Assembly: GCA_016929905.1 (NCBI GenBank)
Contig: JAFGHX010000414.1
Location: 1-64,000, forward strand
Source of the DNA: Kiritimatiellia bacterium
Lineage (GTDB): Bacteria; Verrucomicrobiota; Kiritimatiellia; JAFGHX01
DNA length: 64,000 nucleotides
Reading direction: 5' to 3'
The notes under the pieces are model-generated. The model ran no database searches, was not told the DNA's origin, and worked only from the letters and a program-made list of their open reading frames with translations. Below, one piece after another: positions 34,144-42,401 of this stretch. Every line of letters begins with the position of its first letter. Within the stretch, counting starts at the first letter, position 1. The position numbers and the translations under genes are program-made.

Positions 34144-35688
34144 ATGAGTCGCAGGCAAACAGGCGGATGGTGGAGCGTGGTTTGGCTGCTGGCGGCCGTG
34201 ACCGTTTTCGCGATAGCGGCCGAGCCGGAGCAGAAGGCGGAAGCCGACCGAAAGGCGGCGGACGGCGAAGCGGTGGAGGCCGGGCAGAAGCAGCCCGCGG
34301 AGGACCCCGAACTGCAGGCGCTCAAGACGGAGAAGGAGAAGTTGGCGCTTGAGAACGAGCTGCGGGCCCAGCGGCTGGCGAAAGAGCTGGCCGCGGCGAC
34401 CGACGAGAAGAAGCGCCTCACCGCGGAGATGGAATTGCTCGATGCGCGCAGGAAGAAGGAACTTGCCGCGCTGCAGGAGGAGAAGGAGCGCCTCGAACTC
34501 GACTATCAGCTCATGCTGCAGCGCCAGAAGCTGGCGCTGGCAAAACTCGAAGAGGAGAAGAATCGCCTGGCCATGGACCAGGCACTGCGTCAAGCGCGGC
34601 TGCAGGACAAGCTGGCCCAACTCGAAATGCAGAAGACGGAACTGGAGATGCAGAACGCGCTCGAGGCCCAGAAACTGCAGCAGGAAACGGCGGCGATCAA
34701 GGCCGAAAAGGAACGGCTCAGCCTGGAGAATCAGAAGCAGTCGGTCCTGCTCGACAAGCTCGAACTCGATCAGCGCGCGGAGAAGATGGATCTGCTGCGC
34801 GAGATGGAGAAGCTGAAGTTCGAGCAGGCCAAGATGGAATTCGACAAGAAGAAGATCGCGCACGAGCGGCTTGGATCGGAGGAAGCCCTGGCCAAGACGC
34901 GACTGGAGATCCAGTTGCACGAGACCGAGGGCTCATGGCAGGAAAAGGCGCGCCGGGAGATGGCGTACCGGGCCGAGCCCGTCGAGGACGGCTGCCTGCA
35001 CATCACGGACCGCCGGGTCGTTCTGACGGGTCCCATCGTGGGCGGCAGCGCGAAGTACGTGAGCGATCAAATCGATTTTCTGAACAACCAGTCGACCACG
35101 CGCCCGATCTTCCTGATCATCGACGACTGCCCCGGCGGCTCGGTGATGGAAGGCTATCGGATCATCAAGGCGATGGAATCGAGCGAGGCGCCGGTCTATG
35201 TGGTGGTCAAGTCGTTCGCGGCGAGCATGGCCGCCGCCATCGTGGCGATGGCGGACCATTCCTACGCGTACCGCGACGCGGTTGTCGTGCACCATCAGAT
35301 GTACAGCCGCGTCAGCGGCAACCAGACGCAACTGTCCGAGGTGCTCGAGTTCATGAAGGAGTGGGAACAGCGGATCCACGGCCCGGTAGCCAAGAAGATG
35401 GGGCTCACGCTCGAGGAGTTCGTCAAGCAGATGTACGCGCACAGTTCCGACGGGGACTGGCGCGAGTTCGGCGACGCCGCCGTCACGCAAAAGTGGGTGG
35501 GCGGCGTCGTCGCCGAGATCCGCGAGCACGGCCTGCTCGTGAAGCCCGAGGAAGTGTCCCCGCGGGGCCTGTTCATCCACTTCGGGGCAGAGAAACGCGA
35601 CGAACACGGGAACCGGTACGTGGAACTGCCCCGGCTCGGGCCGTGCGACTTCTACTTCCTCTACGACCCCGACAACTACTACCGCTGA
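34144..35688 (+). CDS. Exported ClpP-like serine protease with long coiled coil
   Basis: 514 aa. A signal peptide (about 8-26, WWSVVWLLAAVTVFAIAA) is followed by an acidic linker and a coiled coil of about 215 residues (about 55-270) made of KEKLALENEL-type heptads. A ClpP/crotonase-fold domain spans about 285-445. DDCPGGSVMEGYRII matches the ClpP oxyanion strand, FAASMAA places the nucleophile at Ser361, and VVHHQMYS supplies the catalytic His (383/384). Cytosolic ClpP has no signal peptide or coiled coil, so this is a periplasmic or membrane-associated relative. AAGGAG lies 8 bases before the ATG. No Clp ATPase is adjacent. Confidence 0.8.
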   Translation: MSRRQTGGWWSVVWLLAAVTVFAIAAEPEQKAEADRKAADGEAVEAGQKQPAEDPELQALKTEKEKLALENELRAQRLAKELAAATDEKKRLTAEMELLDARRKKELAALQEEKERLELDYQLMLQRQKLALAKLEEEKNRLAMDQALRQARLQDKLAQLEMQKTELEMQNALEAQKLQQETAAIKAEKERLSLENQKQSVLLDKLELDQRAEKMDLLREMEKLKFEQAKMEFDKKKIAHERLGSEEALAKTRLEIQLHETEGSWQEKARREMAYRAEPVEDGCLHITDRRVVLTGPIVGGSAKYVSDQIDFLNNQSTTRPIFLIIDDCPGGSVMEGYRIIKAMESSEAPVYVVVKSFAASMAAAIVAMADHSYAYRDAVVVHHQMYSRVSGNQTQLSEVLEFMKEWEQRIHGPVAKKMGLTLEEFVKQMYAHSSDGDWREFGDAAVTQKWVGGVVAEIREHGLLVKPEEVSPRGLFIHFGAEKRDEHGNRYVELPRLGPCDFYFLYDPDNYYR

Positions 35689-35703
35689 GCCGGCGGCCGG
35701 CCG

Positions 35704-36534
35704 TCACTCCGCCGCGGGCGGTTGCGGGCGCGGCTGGAACAGGGAGCGCGGTGTGGTCATCTGGAGCACGAGCGCGACGTAGTCGGCGAACCGCCATGCG
35801 TCGGCTTCCTCGTATCCGATCTGGCGCGCCATGTCGTACAGCAGCATGTCGCGTTCCGCATTGAACATCTCGCGCGAATCCCGAATCGCCTGGAACATCT
35901 GGCGCCGCGCTTCGCTCGAATCGGATTCCGGGCGCTCGGGCGTCTGCCGCGCGACCTCGTTCACCGCCCGGATCGTCTCCAGCAGCCGGAGATGGTTCTG
36001 CTGCCATTCCTGGGGCCAGCCGGCAACGTCGATTCCGGACAGGAACGTGAACTGATCGCTGGCGTTGGCGGTGATCTGTTCGCGCATCTCCCGGCGGCGC
36101 TGGCGCAGTTCCTCGTACCGCTGCGGGTTGTCCGCCTGCAGCTTGCGCATGTACTCCGCACGCCGCTCGGCCCGGCCCTGGGGCCGGACCCGGTCCTGCT
36201 CTAACTCCCGCATCTTCTTCTGCTGCTCGGCGATCGCCTCATCCCGCCGCGCAAGAAGGTCGCGCAGGCGGGTCGCTTCGGCCAGCAGCGCGGCGTCCGG
36301 CCCGGACCCGGCGCGGATCTCCTCCGCCCCGGATGGAACCGGCGGCTCACGTTCCGGCGCCTCGGCCGGGCGCGCGTTTCCCCGCTCATCCGCTTCGGCC
36401 GCCCGCCGCCATTCGGCGGCCTGCCGCGCCAGCTCCGCATTCTGCCGCGCACAGATGACGGCCTTGGAAACCGCGACGACGGCCACAATCATCGAAACCG
36501 CCGGCACGCCGGCCAGTAGCCACTGCCTGTTCAT
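35704..36534 (-). CDS. Membrane-anchored coiled-coil protein
   Basis: 276 aa, unrecognised. N-terminal transmembrane helix (about 5-27, WLLAGVPAVSMIVAVVAVS), a Pro/Glu-rich linker (about 50-75) and a coiled coil (about 80-160, LRDLLARRDEAIAEQQKKMR). The C-terminal helical domain begins near TFLSGIDVAGWPQEW. It resembles exported periplasmic scaffolds more than enzymes. GGAGG lies 6 bases before the ATG. It converges on the ClpP-like protease gene with only 15 bases between stops, and both proteins pair a membrane or export signal with a coiled coil. Confidence 0.6.
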   Translation of the reverse strand: MNRQWLLAGVPAVSMIVAVVAVSKAVICARQNAELARQAAEWRRAAEADERGNARPAEAPEREPPVPSGAEEIRAGSGPDAALLAEATRLRDLLARRDEAIAEQQKKMRELEQDRVRPQGRAERRAEYMRKLQADNPQRYEELRQRRREMREQITANASDQFTFLSGIDVAGWPQEWQQNHLRLLETIRAVNEVARQTPERPESDSSEARRQMFQAIRDSREMFNAERDMLLYDMARQIGYEEADAWRFADYVALVLQMTTPRSLFQPRPQPPAAE

Positions 36535-36820
36535 CGGTTCCTCCGGCCTCTTGCCCGCACCACGCGGGAACGGCCATTCCGCTTGCTCGTCCTTCCAATC
36601 GTCGCGAGGTTGTCTTGAACAACCCCGGCGCGCCCAACCACCGCCCGGCTGTTGAGGTTAGCACCTGCCGGGCGGGCACTCAAGCCCTTCCGAAGAACGC
36701 GTCAAGGGCGGCGGCGCCGGGGACGGTCGTCACTTCGCGATTGACCCGCGTTATGAATGCCGGGATACTCGCATCCGGCTGTGCAAGCGGCGAGAACCCG
36801 CCGCGGAGAACGGCCGGCAC

Positions 36821-37621
36821 ATGCAACAGGAATTCGAGAAGACGCTGCGATCGTTCGAACGGACGACGGGGCTGACCATCTGCCTGCGCGATTTCGGCCG
36901 GCGCCTGCTCGTCGACGGCAGGCCGATCATCCCCGAAGAGCGGTATATCCACGACACACCGTTCTGCTGGCGCTTCAAGCACCGCAACCTGCCCGCCTGC
37001 AGCAGGTCCGACGGCACGGATCTCATTCCGGAGTGCGAGGAGAAACGCGACATCTTCCTGCACACCTGCCATGCGAAGGCGTGCGAGATCATCATCCCCA
37101 TATTCCGCTTCGACGAACTGCTCGGCGTGGTGTTCATCGGCCAGTTCGCGCTGGGTGACGAACACGAGAAGTCGCTCAGGCGCCTGCCTGAAGAGGCATG
37201 CGCCGAGGCGCTGGCGCTGGCGCGCATGTTGCGCAGTTACGTCTCGGACGTGTTCCAGCGCATCGAGCAGCAACAGGAGGAAGAAGGCAAGGAACGCGCG
37301 CAGCAGATCCTGCGCTTTCTCGATGCGAATCTGCAGTGGGACCCGTCGGTCGGCGATCTGGCGCGGCACCTGTTCCTGTCGCCGTCGCGGACCTCGCACC
37401 TGGTGAAGGAAGAAACGGGCCGGACGTTTCGCGAGTTGAAGGAAGACAAGAAGCTGACCATCGCCAAGCAACTGCTGGCCAACAGCTCCTCCAAGGTGGC
37501 CTTCGTGGCCGCCAAAGCCGGGTTCGCCGACCCGAACTACTTCTGCCGCTTCTTCAAGACGCGCAGCGGCATGACGCCCAGCCAGTTCCGGCGCAAGTAC
37601 GGGCAGCCGGAACTGGTGTAG
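36821..37621 (+). CDS. PocR-domain AraC-family regulator
   Basis: 266 aa. The N-terminal PocR ligand-sensing domain (about 5-140) has the characteristic cysteines (FCWRFKHRNLPACSRSD; HTCHAKACEIIIPIF) and GVVFIGQFAL. The C-terminal AraC DNA-binding domain has two helix-turn-helix motifs (about 165-262), including LARHLFLSPSRTSHLVKEET and AKAGFADPNYFCRFFKTRSG, closing with TPSQFRRKYG. PocR-AraC proteins sense small polyols, hydrocarbons or sugars. It stands alone on the plus strand; the nearest genes point away or towards it. The ATG at 36821 has only a distant GGAG. Confidence 0.85.
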   Translation: MQQEFEKTLRSFERTTGLTICLRDFGRRLLVDGRPIIPEERYIHDTPFCWRFKHRNLPACSRSDGTDLIPECEEKRDIFLHTCHAKACEIIIPIFRFDELLGVVFIGQFALGDEHEKSLRRLPEEACAEALALARMLRSYVSDVFQRIEQQQEEEGKERAQQILRFLDANLQWDPSVGDLARHLFLSPSRTSHLVKEETGRTFRELKEDKKLTIAKQLLANSSSKVAFVAAKAGFADPNYFCRFFKTRSGMTPSQFRRKYGQPELV

Positions 37622-37897
37622 AGCGTTCTCATGCGGCCATGCCACACGCCGCGGGTTCATTACAGGCAGCCGTCGTGCCCGCGATGGCCGGCACCGGGCT
37701 CGCGGTATCCGTCCCAACCCATCCGGCGACCGGAACAGGCCACGGAAGGCTGAGGCCGGCGCACCGCTCACGACGTTGCCCTTGCCCTCCCACCGGGAAC
37801 ACATCCGCGGCAGAAGCGCTACCTTGCGGGTCAAGCCGAAGGGAGGCCGTGAAGATAGGTGAAGCGTCGTTTCGAGTGTCCGTCGTCGCCGCCTGTG

Positions 37898-38914
37898 CTA
37901 CCTCGTGTTGGGTTTGCAGGATTCGCCGGCAATGAACTCGAAAGGGAGCGCCCTGGGCTTGTGCCGTTTGGACGGCGCGTCGATCTTACGCATGAGAAGT
38001 TCCACGCCTTGTTCGCCGACTCCGACGTGCGGCACGAGAAACGCGCTCAGATGCGCCAACTGAACATACTTCAGGTCGTTGGCCAACGTCACCAGCGACA
38101 AATCGTCCGGAACCCGAATCCCGAGGCTGAAGGCAGCCTGCACGGTTGTCAACGCTTCGAAATCATTCAGCGTGACGAGGCCGGTCGCACGGTTGAGCCT
38201 CTTCAGCTGCGCCCGCGCAAACTCTGTCCGGTCCCCGTAAGGCAGCCGTTCCGCCGGCTGAACAACGTGCGGGCGCAATCCCGCCTTCTGCATCGCGTGC
38301 CGGTAGCCACGCAGCCGATCCGTACTGCTGTAGTGCGGCCCAACAAGGGGGGAGGCGGGATGGAACAGCACGATCTTCTTGTGGCCGAGCGAAATCAGCT
38401 TTGCGGTTGCCTGTTCAGCGCCGTGGTAGTCGTCCGGGCGTACGCAATCCCAGCGCTGCTTGGAGTTGAGCCAGACGGACGGCACGCTGAACGCGCGGAT
38501 CAATTTGACCATCCGCTCGGCCATGCACCCGGAGTAGTTGATCAGAAGCCCGTCGCACGAGAGTTCTCTCAGAATCTTCGGCACGAATTCCTCGTCCGTC
38601 AGGAGACTGGCCGGCAGCCTTGCCTGGATCAGGTGCAGGTCATGTTCGACGACCTTGTTCTGGATCCCGAACAGCATGTCGCCCGCCAGATACGTCCCGC
38701 CGCGGCTCGCGCGCATGAGCAAGGCAACCGAACGGAACCTGCCGCTCGCAATCGCGCGCGCCGCGGCGTTGGGCTTGTGCCCAAGCTCGGCCGCGATCGT
38801 CTTGATCCGCTCGCGCGTTTCGGGCCGAAGCCGGCCCGTGCCGCTCAGGGCCTGGTAAACCGCGGGCACGGAGGCGCCGCTGCGCTTGGCGATCTCTTTC
38901 ACGATGCCGGGCAT
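37898..38914 (-). CDS. LacI-family transcriptional regulator
   Basis: 338 aa. N-terminal LacI helix-turn-helix and hinge (about 1-58: IVKEIAKRSGASVPAVYQAL, then RERIKTIAAELGHKPNAAAR), followed by a sugar-binding core (VALLMRASRGGTYL, HHKIVLFHPASPL-like strand, SLVTLANDL). It is likely to bind the 16-bp palindrome at 42296-42311 over the start of its own operon. GGGAGG lies 7 bases before the ATG, and it begins 21 bases after the large beta-helix gene, so regulator and target appear co-transcribed. Ligand unknown. Confidence 0.88.
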   Translation of the reverse strand: MPGIVKEIAKRSGASVPAVYQALSGTGRLRPETRERIKTIAAELGHKPNAAARAIASGRFRSVALLMRASRGGTYLAGDMLFGIQNKVVEHDLHLIQARLPASLLTDEEFVPKILRELSCDGLLINYSGCMAERMVKLIRAFSVPSVWLNSKQRWDCVRPDDYHGAEQATAKLISLGHKKIVLFHPASPLVGPHYSSTDRLRGYRHAMQKAGLRPHVVQPAERLPYGDRTEFARAQLKRLNRATGLVTLNDFEALTTVQAAFSLGIRVPDDLSLVTLANDLKYVQLAHLSAFLVPHVGVGEQGVELLMRKIDAPSKRHKPRALPFEFIAGESCKPNTR

Positions 38915-38935
38915 GGCACCACCTCCCGCGGCGTT

Positions 38936-41900
38936 TCACCGCGCTGTCGACTCGACAAGCTCGACCGCGCCGACGTCCCGCGCCTTGCCGCTCGGCGGAT
39001 TGCCGTGGAAGTCGCTCAGGAACGGGCCGTCGAATTCCCATGCGTAGAGTTCGGCGATGTCCGTCTCCGCATCCTGCAGACTGCCCCGGGATACGCGCAG
39101 GAAATCGATCTCGAACCGGTGATACGCGTCTTGGTGCCGGCCGAGCAGGAACACGCCTGGGTTCTTGAGACCGGCATCGGCCGGCAAGCCCAGCCGGACG
39201 CGAGTGTCCTGTCTTCCGTCGATATAGAGCGTGAGTTGTCCGTTCGTCCTGTCGGCTTCGGCGATGAGATGATGCCACCGGCCGTCGTTGATGCGGCCGC
39301 CGCTCACGGCCCGCACGACGCGTGACCCGGCGGCGGCCAGAGTCACACTGGCCTTGCCGTCGGACAGAATCTCAAGGAGATACCCAGCCCGCCCCTCTCG
39401 CGTGCCGGCCATCTTGCTCACCACGGGGCCATGGGCCGTGCTGCGCAGGACCGCCTCGATCAGGAAGCTGTTTATGTCCATATCCATATCGTCCGTGGCA
39501 TCGAAACGGCCGTACTGGCCCTTCCCGTCAAGGCTCAACGCCGATGTCGTCCAGTTCTCCAGGATCCCCTCCCCGTACGCTTCGGCGGCGAGTCCGTGCC
39601 CCACCAGGTTGTTGCGGCGGACCGTCTTGTTGAGTTCCCTGCGATTCTTCCAGTCTTCATTCCAAAAGACGTGTTCATCAAGCAGCACGGCCGGGTCCTT
39701 CCGGTACCGGTGAAAGGGCCACTCGCCAACCACCTCGTACAGAGACCAGGGCACAAACACTTTCCGCGCGTTGTCCACGACCGGTGTATTGGGAAGCGGG
39801 CGCGGGTTCGCCGCATCGGTGCCGGCCACGAGCGGCGCTTCCGTGACCCACCCGGTCTGCGCGAGCAACGCCTGGCGCGACTCGAGACTCGTGCGCCAGC
39901 TTTCCAGCGTGGCGTGGTGCTCCCGCTTCGACCGGGCGCCGGGTATGGCCCAGCTCGGCTCGAACGAGCCGAAATGCGTGGGCTGTCCCCGGCACACGTT
40001 GTACCCGAAGGCGAGCGTGTCGAACTCCGTCGCTTTCGACGGCACGGCTGTGTTGAAGAAGTGCAAACCCATCTCGACCATGAGATTGTTCAGGTAATAG
40101 CAACGGTTGTGTTCGTAGGTCATGCCCTTGTGCAGGCCGTCGGCGCAGCGGATGATCGTGTTGTTGAACACCATGTTGAGAAAGCCCTGCGCCTCGTTGA
40201 TGCCGGCGGCATTGTAGATCGGCTGGTTCACGTCGTTCTTGCCGCCGACGAGGATGTTGTTGAAGACCGCCTGCTTGTAGCCCTGATCGAGATAGATCTG
40301 GGGGCCCCAGCAACTCGTGCGATAGAAGTCTTTGACCTTCCCGCCGCTGAACCGATAGTCGGCGTGCTTGTAGCCAACCGCGTTGACGGAAATGTTGTTG
40401 TAGACGTATCCCGGCCCGTACCAGACCTCGATGCCGCCGTAATCCTGCTTGCCGAGCATGGTGTCCTCAACCGCGTTGTGATGGATCCGGCCGCGGATCA
40501 ACGGCTCGCGCCGTTCCGCGTTTCCGCCCGTGAAACCGGGGCCATGCCAGAGGATGCCCGAGCCATGACAGCGCTGGACCGTATTGTGGGCGATCTCGAC
40601 GACGGGGTCGCGCGTGACGAGAATGCCTTGCCCCCAGTAGGCGAACTTGGGCAGGCGATATCCGGAGTTCGCAATGTGGTTATGCAGGATTTTCATATGG
40701 TCGATTCGGCCGGTGCTCGCGCGCTTCCAGCGGATCGACCTGGGTTCGAGGAGAATAGCGCCCCCGCCGATATTCCGGAAGCGGTTGCCCGCGACCGTCA
40801 CGTGGCGCATCGCCTGCCCGGATGCCTGTCCGCGCTCGTCGGTATAGCCGGTGATCCCATAGGGCAGTTCGACAAAAGAACAATCTCGGACCGTGATGTG
40901 GCTGGTGTTGCCGTTCAGCAGGATGGCCGCGTTCTCGTCCTCGGAATGGAACGTCGGCTCCCCGTGGTGTCCGGCGCCGATCCCGAGCTTCACCTCATTG
41001 AGGAAGCGAAAGTGCAGCCCAAGAAGCGTGATGTTTCTCTGGTTCCAGATCCGGATATGGAAAAGCCGACTGCCGGCCACGACGCGGGCCTCGTTCGGGT
41101 CCCGGTCGCCCGCCAGCCGCACGAAGAGGATGTTCCGCTTCGCGCTGTAGAAGAACTCGCCCGGCGCGTCCAGTATCGACGGGATGTTCTCAACGCGGTA
41201 TCGGCTGTGGCGTCGCGGCGGGCGCGTCAGCCCCGCATGCGGATAGAAGACCAACTCCCCCTTGGCCGGGTCGACCGCCTGAAGCAATCCGGGGTGCGGG
41301 TTGCTTCCGTGCAGGTTCTCGATCCAGATCGTGCCTCCGGCCCAATGCGGCGTGATGCGCGGCAGGTTGCCCGGATCCCGCAGTGAATATCGGACGTCGT
41401 GCGCACCCGCCAGTTTCGTGATCCGGGTCCTTGCCTTGCCGTTGGTGAGCATGGCGCCGACCTCGAACTCGCCCCTCTTGTACGTCGAATTCCTGAGCGT
41501 CAGCAGGCGCGCCCCAACCTCGACAACCGTCGTATCCCCCTTCTTCAGATTGAACGCGTCCTCATCCACATCCTTCCACTTGCCCATGCCGGCGATTTGA
41601 TCGCCAACCTCGAAGCCGTCCGCACTCTCGACATGAAGCGTGAACGTCCGATCGACGTCCGCCGGCTCGAACCAATGCGCACGCGGGTCGTCGCCGTGGA
41701 GTTCAATCTGCTCGTCAAAGTTCGGTTCGCGCGCCTGGTGGATCCGGAGGATCGCGCCGTCCCGCACCTCAAAAAGAGTTCTGGGCGGCGGATCCTGCAG
41801 CCATTCCACATACCAAACCTTGCCTGCATCGTCCGGCGGCAACTCCGGAAACTCGCCCGCACGACACTGCCGCCAGACGCCGCGCACGTCGCCGCCGCCC

Positions 41901-42226
41901 GAGACGATCGCCTCGCCGCTGCCCCACTCCTCGGCCCCCGTGAGCACGACGGGGTCCTCCGGCCCCGCGCCGGAATCGCCGGCGATGAGAGAGCCCTGAT
42001 AGTCGACTCCCCTCTTGAACACGTACGTGTGGGCGCCCTTGACGCCTGCGGGCAACTCCCGCGCATTCTCGTCCCAAGGATGATGCTTCCACGGCCCTTC
42101 CCTCGTGCCGGGGTTGCCGTCCCGGCCGCTCGCGTAGTCGATGTAGTAGGTGGCCGCGCAGGCCGACATCGGAAACCAGAGTAGGAACAAGGCTGTTCGG
42201 ACAGGCAGGCCCATTCTTGTTGTCAT
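38936..42226 (-). CDS. Large secreted beta-helix protein with LamG-like C terminus
   Basis: 1096 aa. Signal peptide (about 5-25, LPVRTALFLLWFPMSACAA after MTTRMG), then the entry motif YYIDYASGRDGNPGTREGPW in the PL1/PL6-like style. A long beta-helix (about 50-760) has many Asn-turn rungs (HNHIANSG, HNTVQRCHG, NNISVNAVG, NNTIIRCADG). A LamG/concanavalin-like domain lies at about 890-1060 (FLIEAVLRST, WHHLIAEADRTNGQLTLYID) and a closing ARDVGAVELVE strand. Probably a cell-exterior polysaccharide lyase or hydrolase; catalytic residues not assigned. The ATG at 42226 is chosen for GGAG 7 bases upstream and the signal peptide. Co-transcribed with the LacI regulator. Confidence 0.8.
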   Translation of the reverse strand: MTTRMGLPVRTALFLLWFPMSACAATYYIDYASGRDGNPGTREGPWKHHPWDENARELPAGVKGAHTYVFKRGVDYQGSLIAGDSGAGPEDPVVLTGAEEWGSGEAIVSGGGDVRGVWRQCRAGEFPELPPDDAGKVWYVEWLQDPPPRTLFEVRDGAILRIHQAREPNFDEQIELHGDDPRAHWFEPADVDRTFTLHVESADGFEVGDQIAGMGKWKDVDEDAFNLKKGDTTVVEVGARLLTLRNSTYKRGEFEVGAMLTNGKARTRITKLAGAHDVRYSLRDPGNLPRITPHWAGGTIWIENLHGSNPHPGLLQAVDPAKGELVFYPHAGLTRPPRRHSRYRVENIPSILDAPGEFFYSAKRNILFVRLAGDRDPNEARVVAGSRLFHIRIWNQRNITLLGLHFRFLNEVKLGIGAGHHGEPTFHSEDENAAILLNGNTSHITVRDCSFVELPYGITGYTDERGQASGQAMRHVTVAGNRFRNIGGGAILLEPRSIRWKRASTGRIDHMKILHNHIANSGYRLPKFAYWGQGILVTRDPVVEIAHNTVQRCHGSGILWHGPGFTGGNAERREPLIRGRIHHNAVEDTMLGKQDYGGIEVWYGPGYVYNNISVNAVGYKHADYRFSGGKVKDFYRTSCWGPQIYLDQGYKQAVFNNILVGGKNDVNQPIYNAAGINEAQGFLNMVFNNTIIRCADGLHKGMTYEHNRCYYLNNLMVEMGLHFFNTAVPSKATEFDTLAFGYNVCRGQPTHFGSFEPSWAIPGARSKREHHATLESWRTSLESRQALLAQTGWVTEAPLVAGTDAANPRPLPNTPVVDNARKVFVPWSLYEVVGEWPFHRYRKDPAVLLDEHVFWNEDWKNRRELNKTVRRNNLVGHGLAAEAYGEGILENWTTSALSLDGKGQYGRFDATDDMDMDINSFLIEAVLRSTAHGPVVSKMAGTREGRAGYLLEILSDGKASVTLAAAGSRVVRAVSGGRINDGRWHHLIAEADRTNGQLTLYIDGRQDTRVRLGLPADAGLKNPGVFLLGRHQDAYHRFEIDFLRVSRGSLQDAETDIAELYAWEFDGPFLSDFHGNPPSGKARDVGAVELVESTAR

Positions 42227-42295
42227 GACTCTCTCCGGATGGGGAGCGCTCAATTACGTTGTGGGACACGCCCAAGATAGGAACCCGACGTTCTT

Positions 42296-42311
42296 GATAT
42301 AGCGCTATATC
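42296..42311. promoter_or_regulatory. Perfect 16-bp palindromic operator
   Basis: GATATAGCGCTATATC is a perfect palindrome with the central GC step typical of LacI-family operators. It covers the predicted transcription start of the beta-helix/LacI operon. Half of it recurs exactly at 12375-12384. Confidence 0.7.
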
Positions 42312-42312
42312 C

Positions 42313-42341
42313 ACTGTAGCAATCCCGAGTTGTGCCGTCAA
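42313..42341 (-). promoter_or_regulatory. Sigma70 promoter of the beta-helix/LacI operon
   Basis: On the minus strand TTGACG (42336-42341) and TACAGT (42313-42318) are 17 bases apart. The start site would fall near 42305, inside the operator at 42296-42311, so a bound repressor would block the polymerase. Confidence 0.6.
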
Positions 42342-42401
42342 GAGGGGAAACGGACATACCGAAGAAATCTGACTCCAACAGCCGGCCCCAATCGACAATC
42401 G

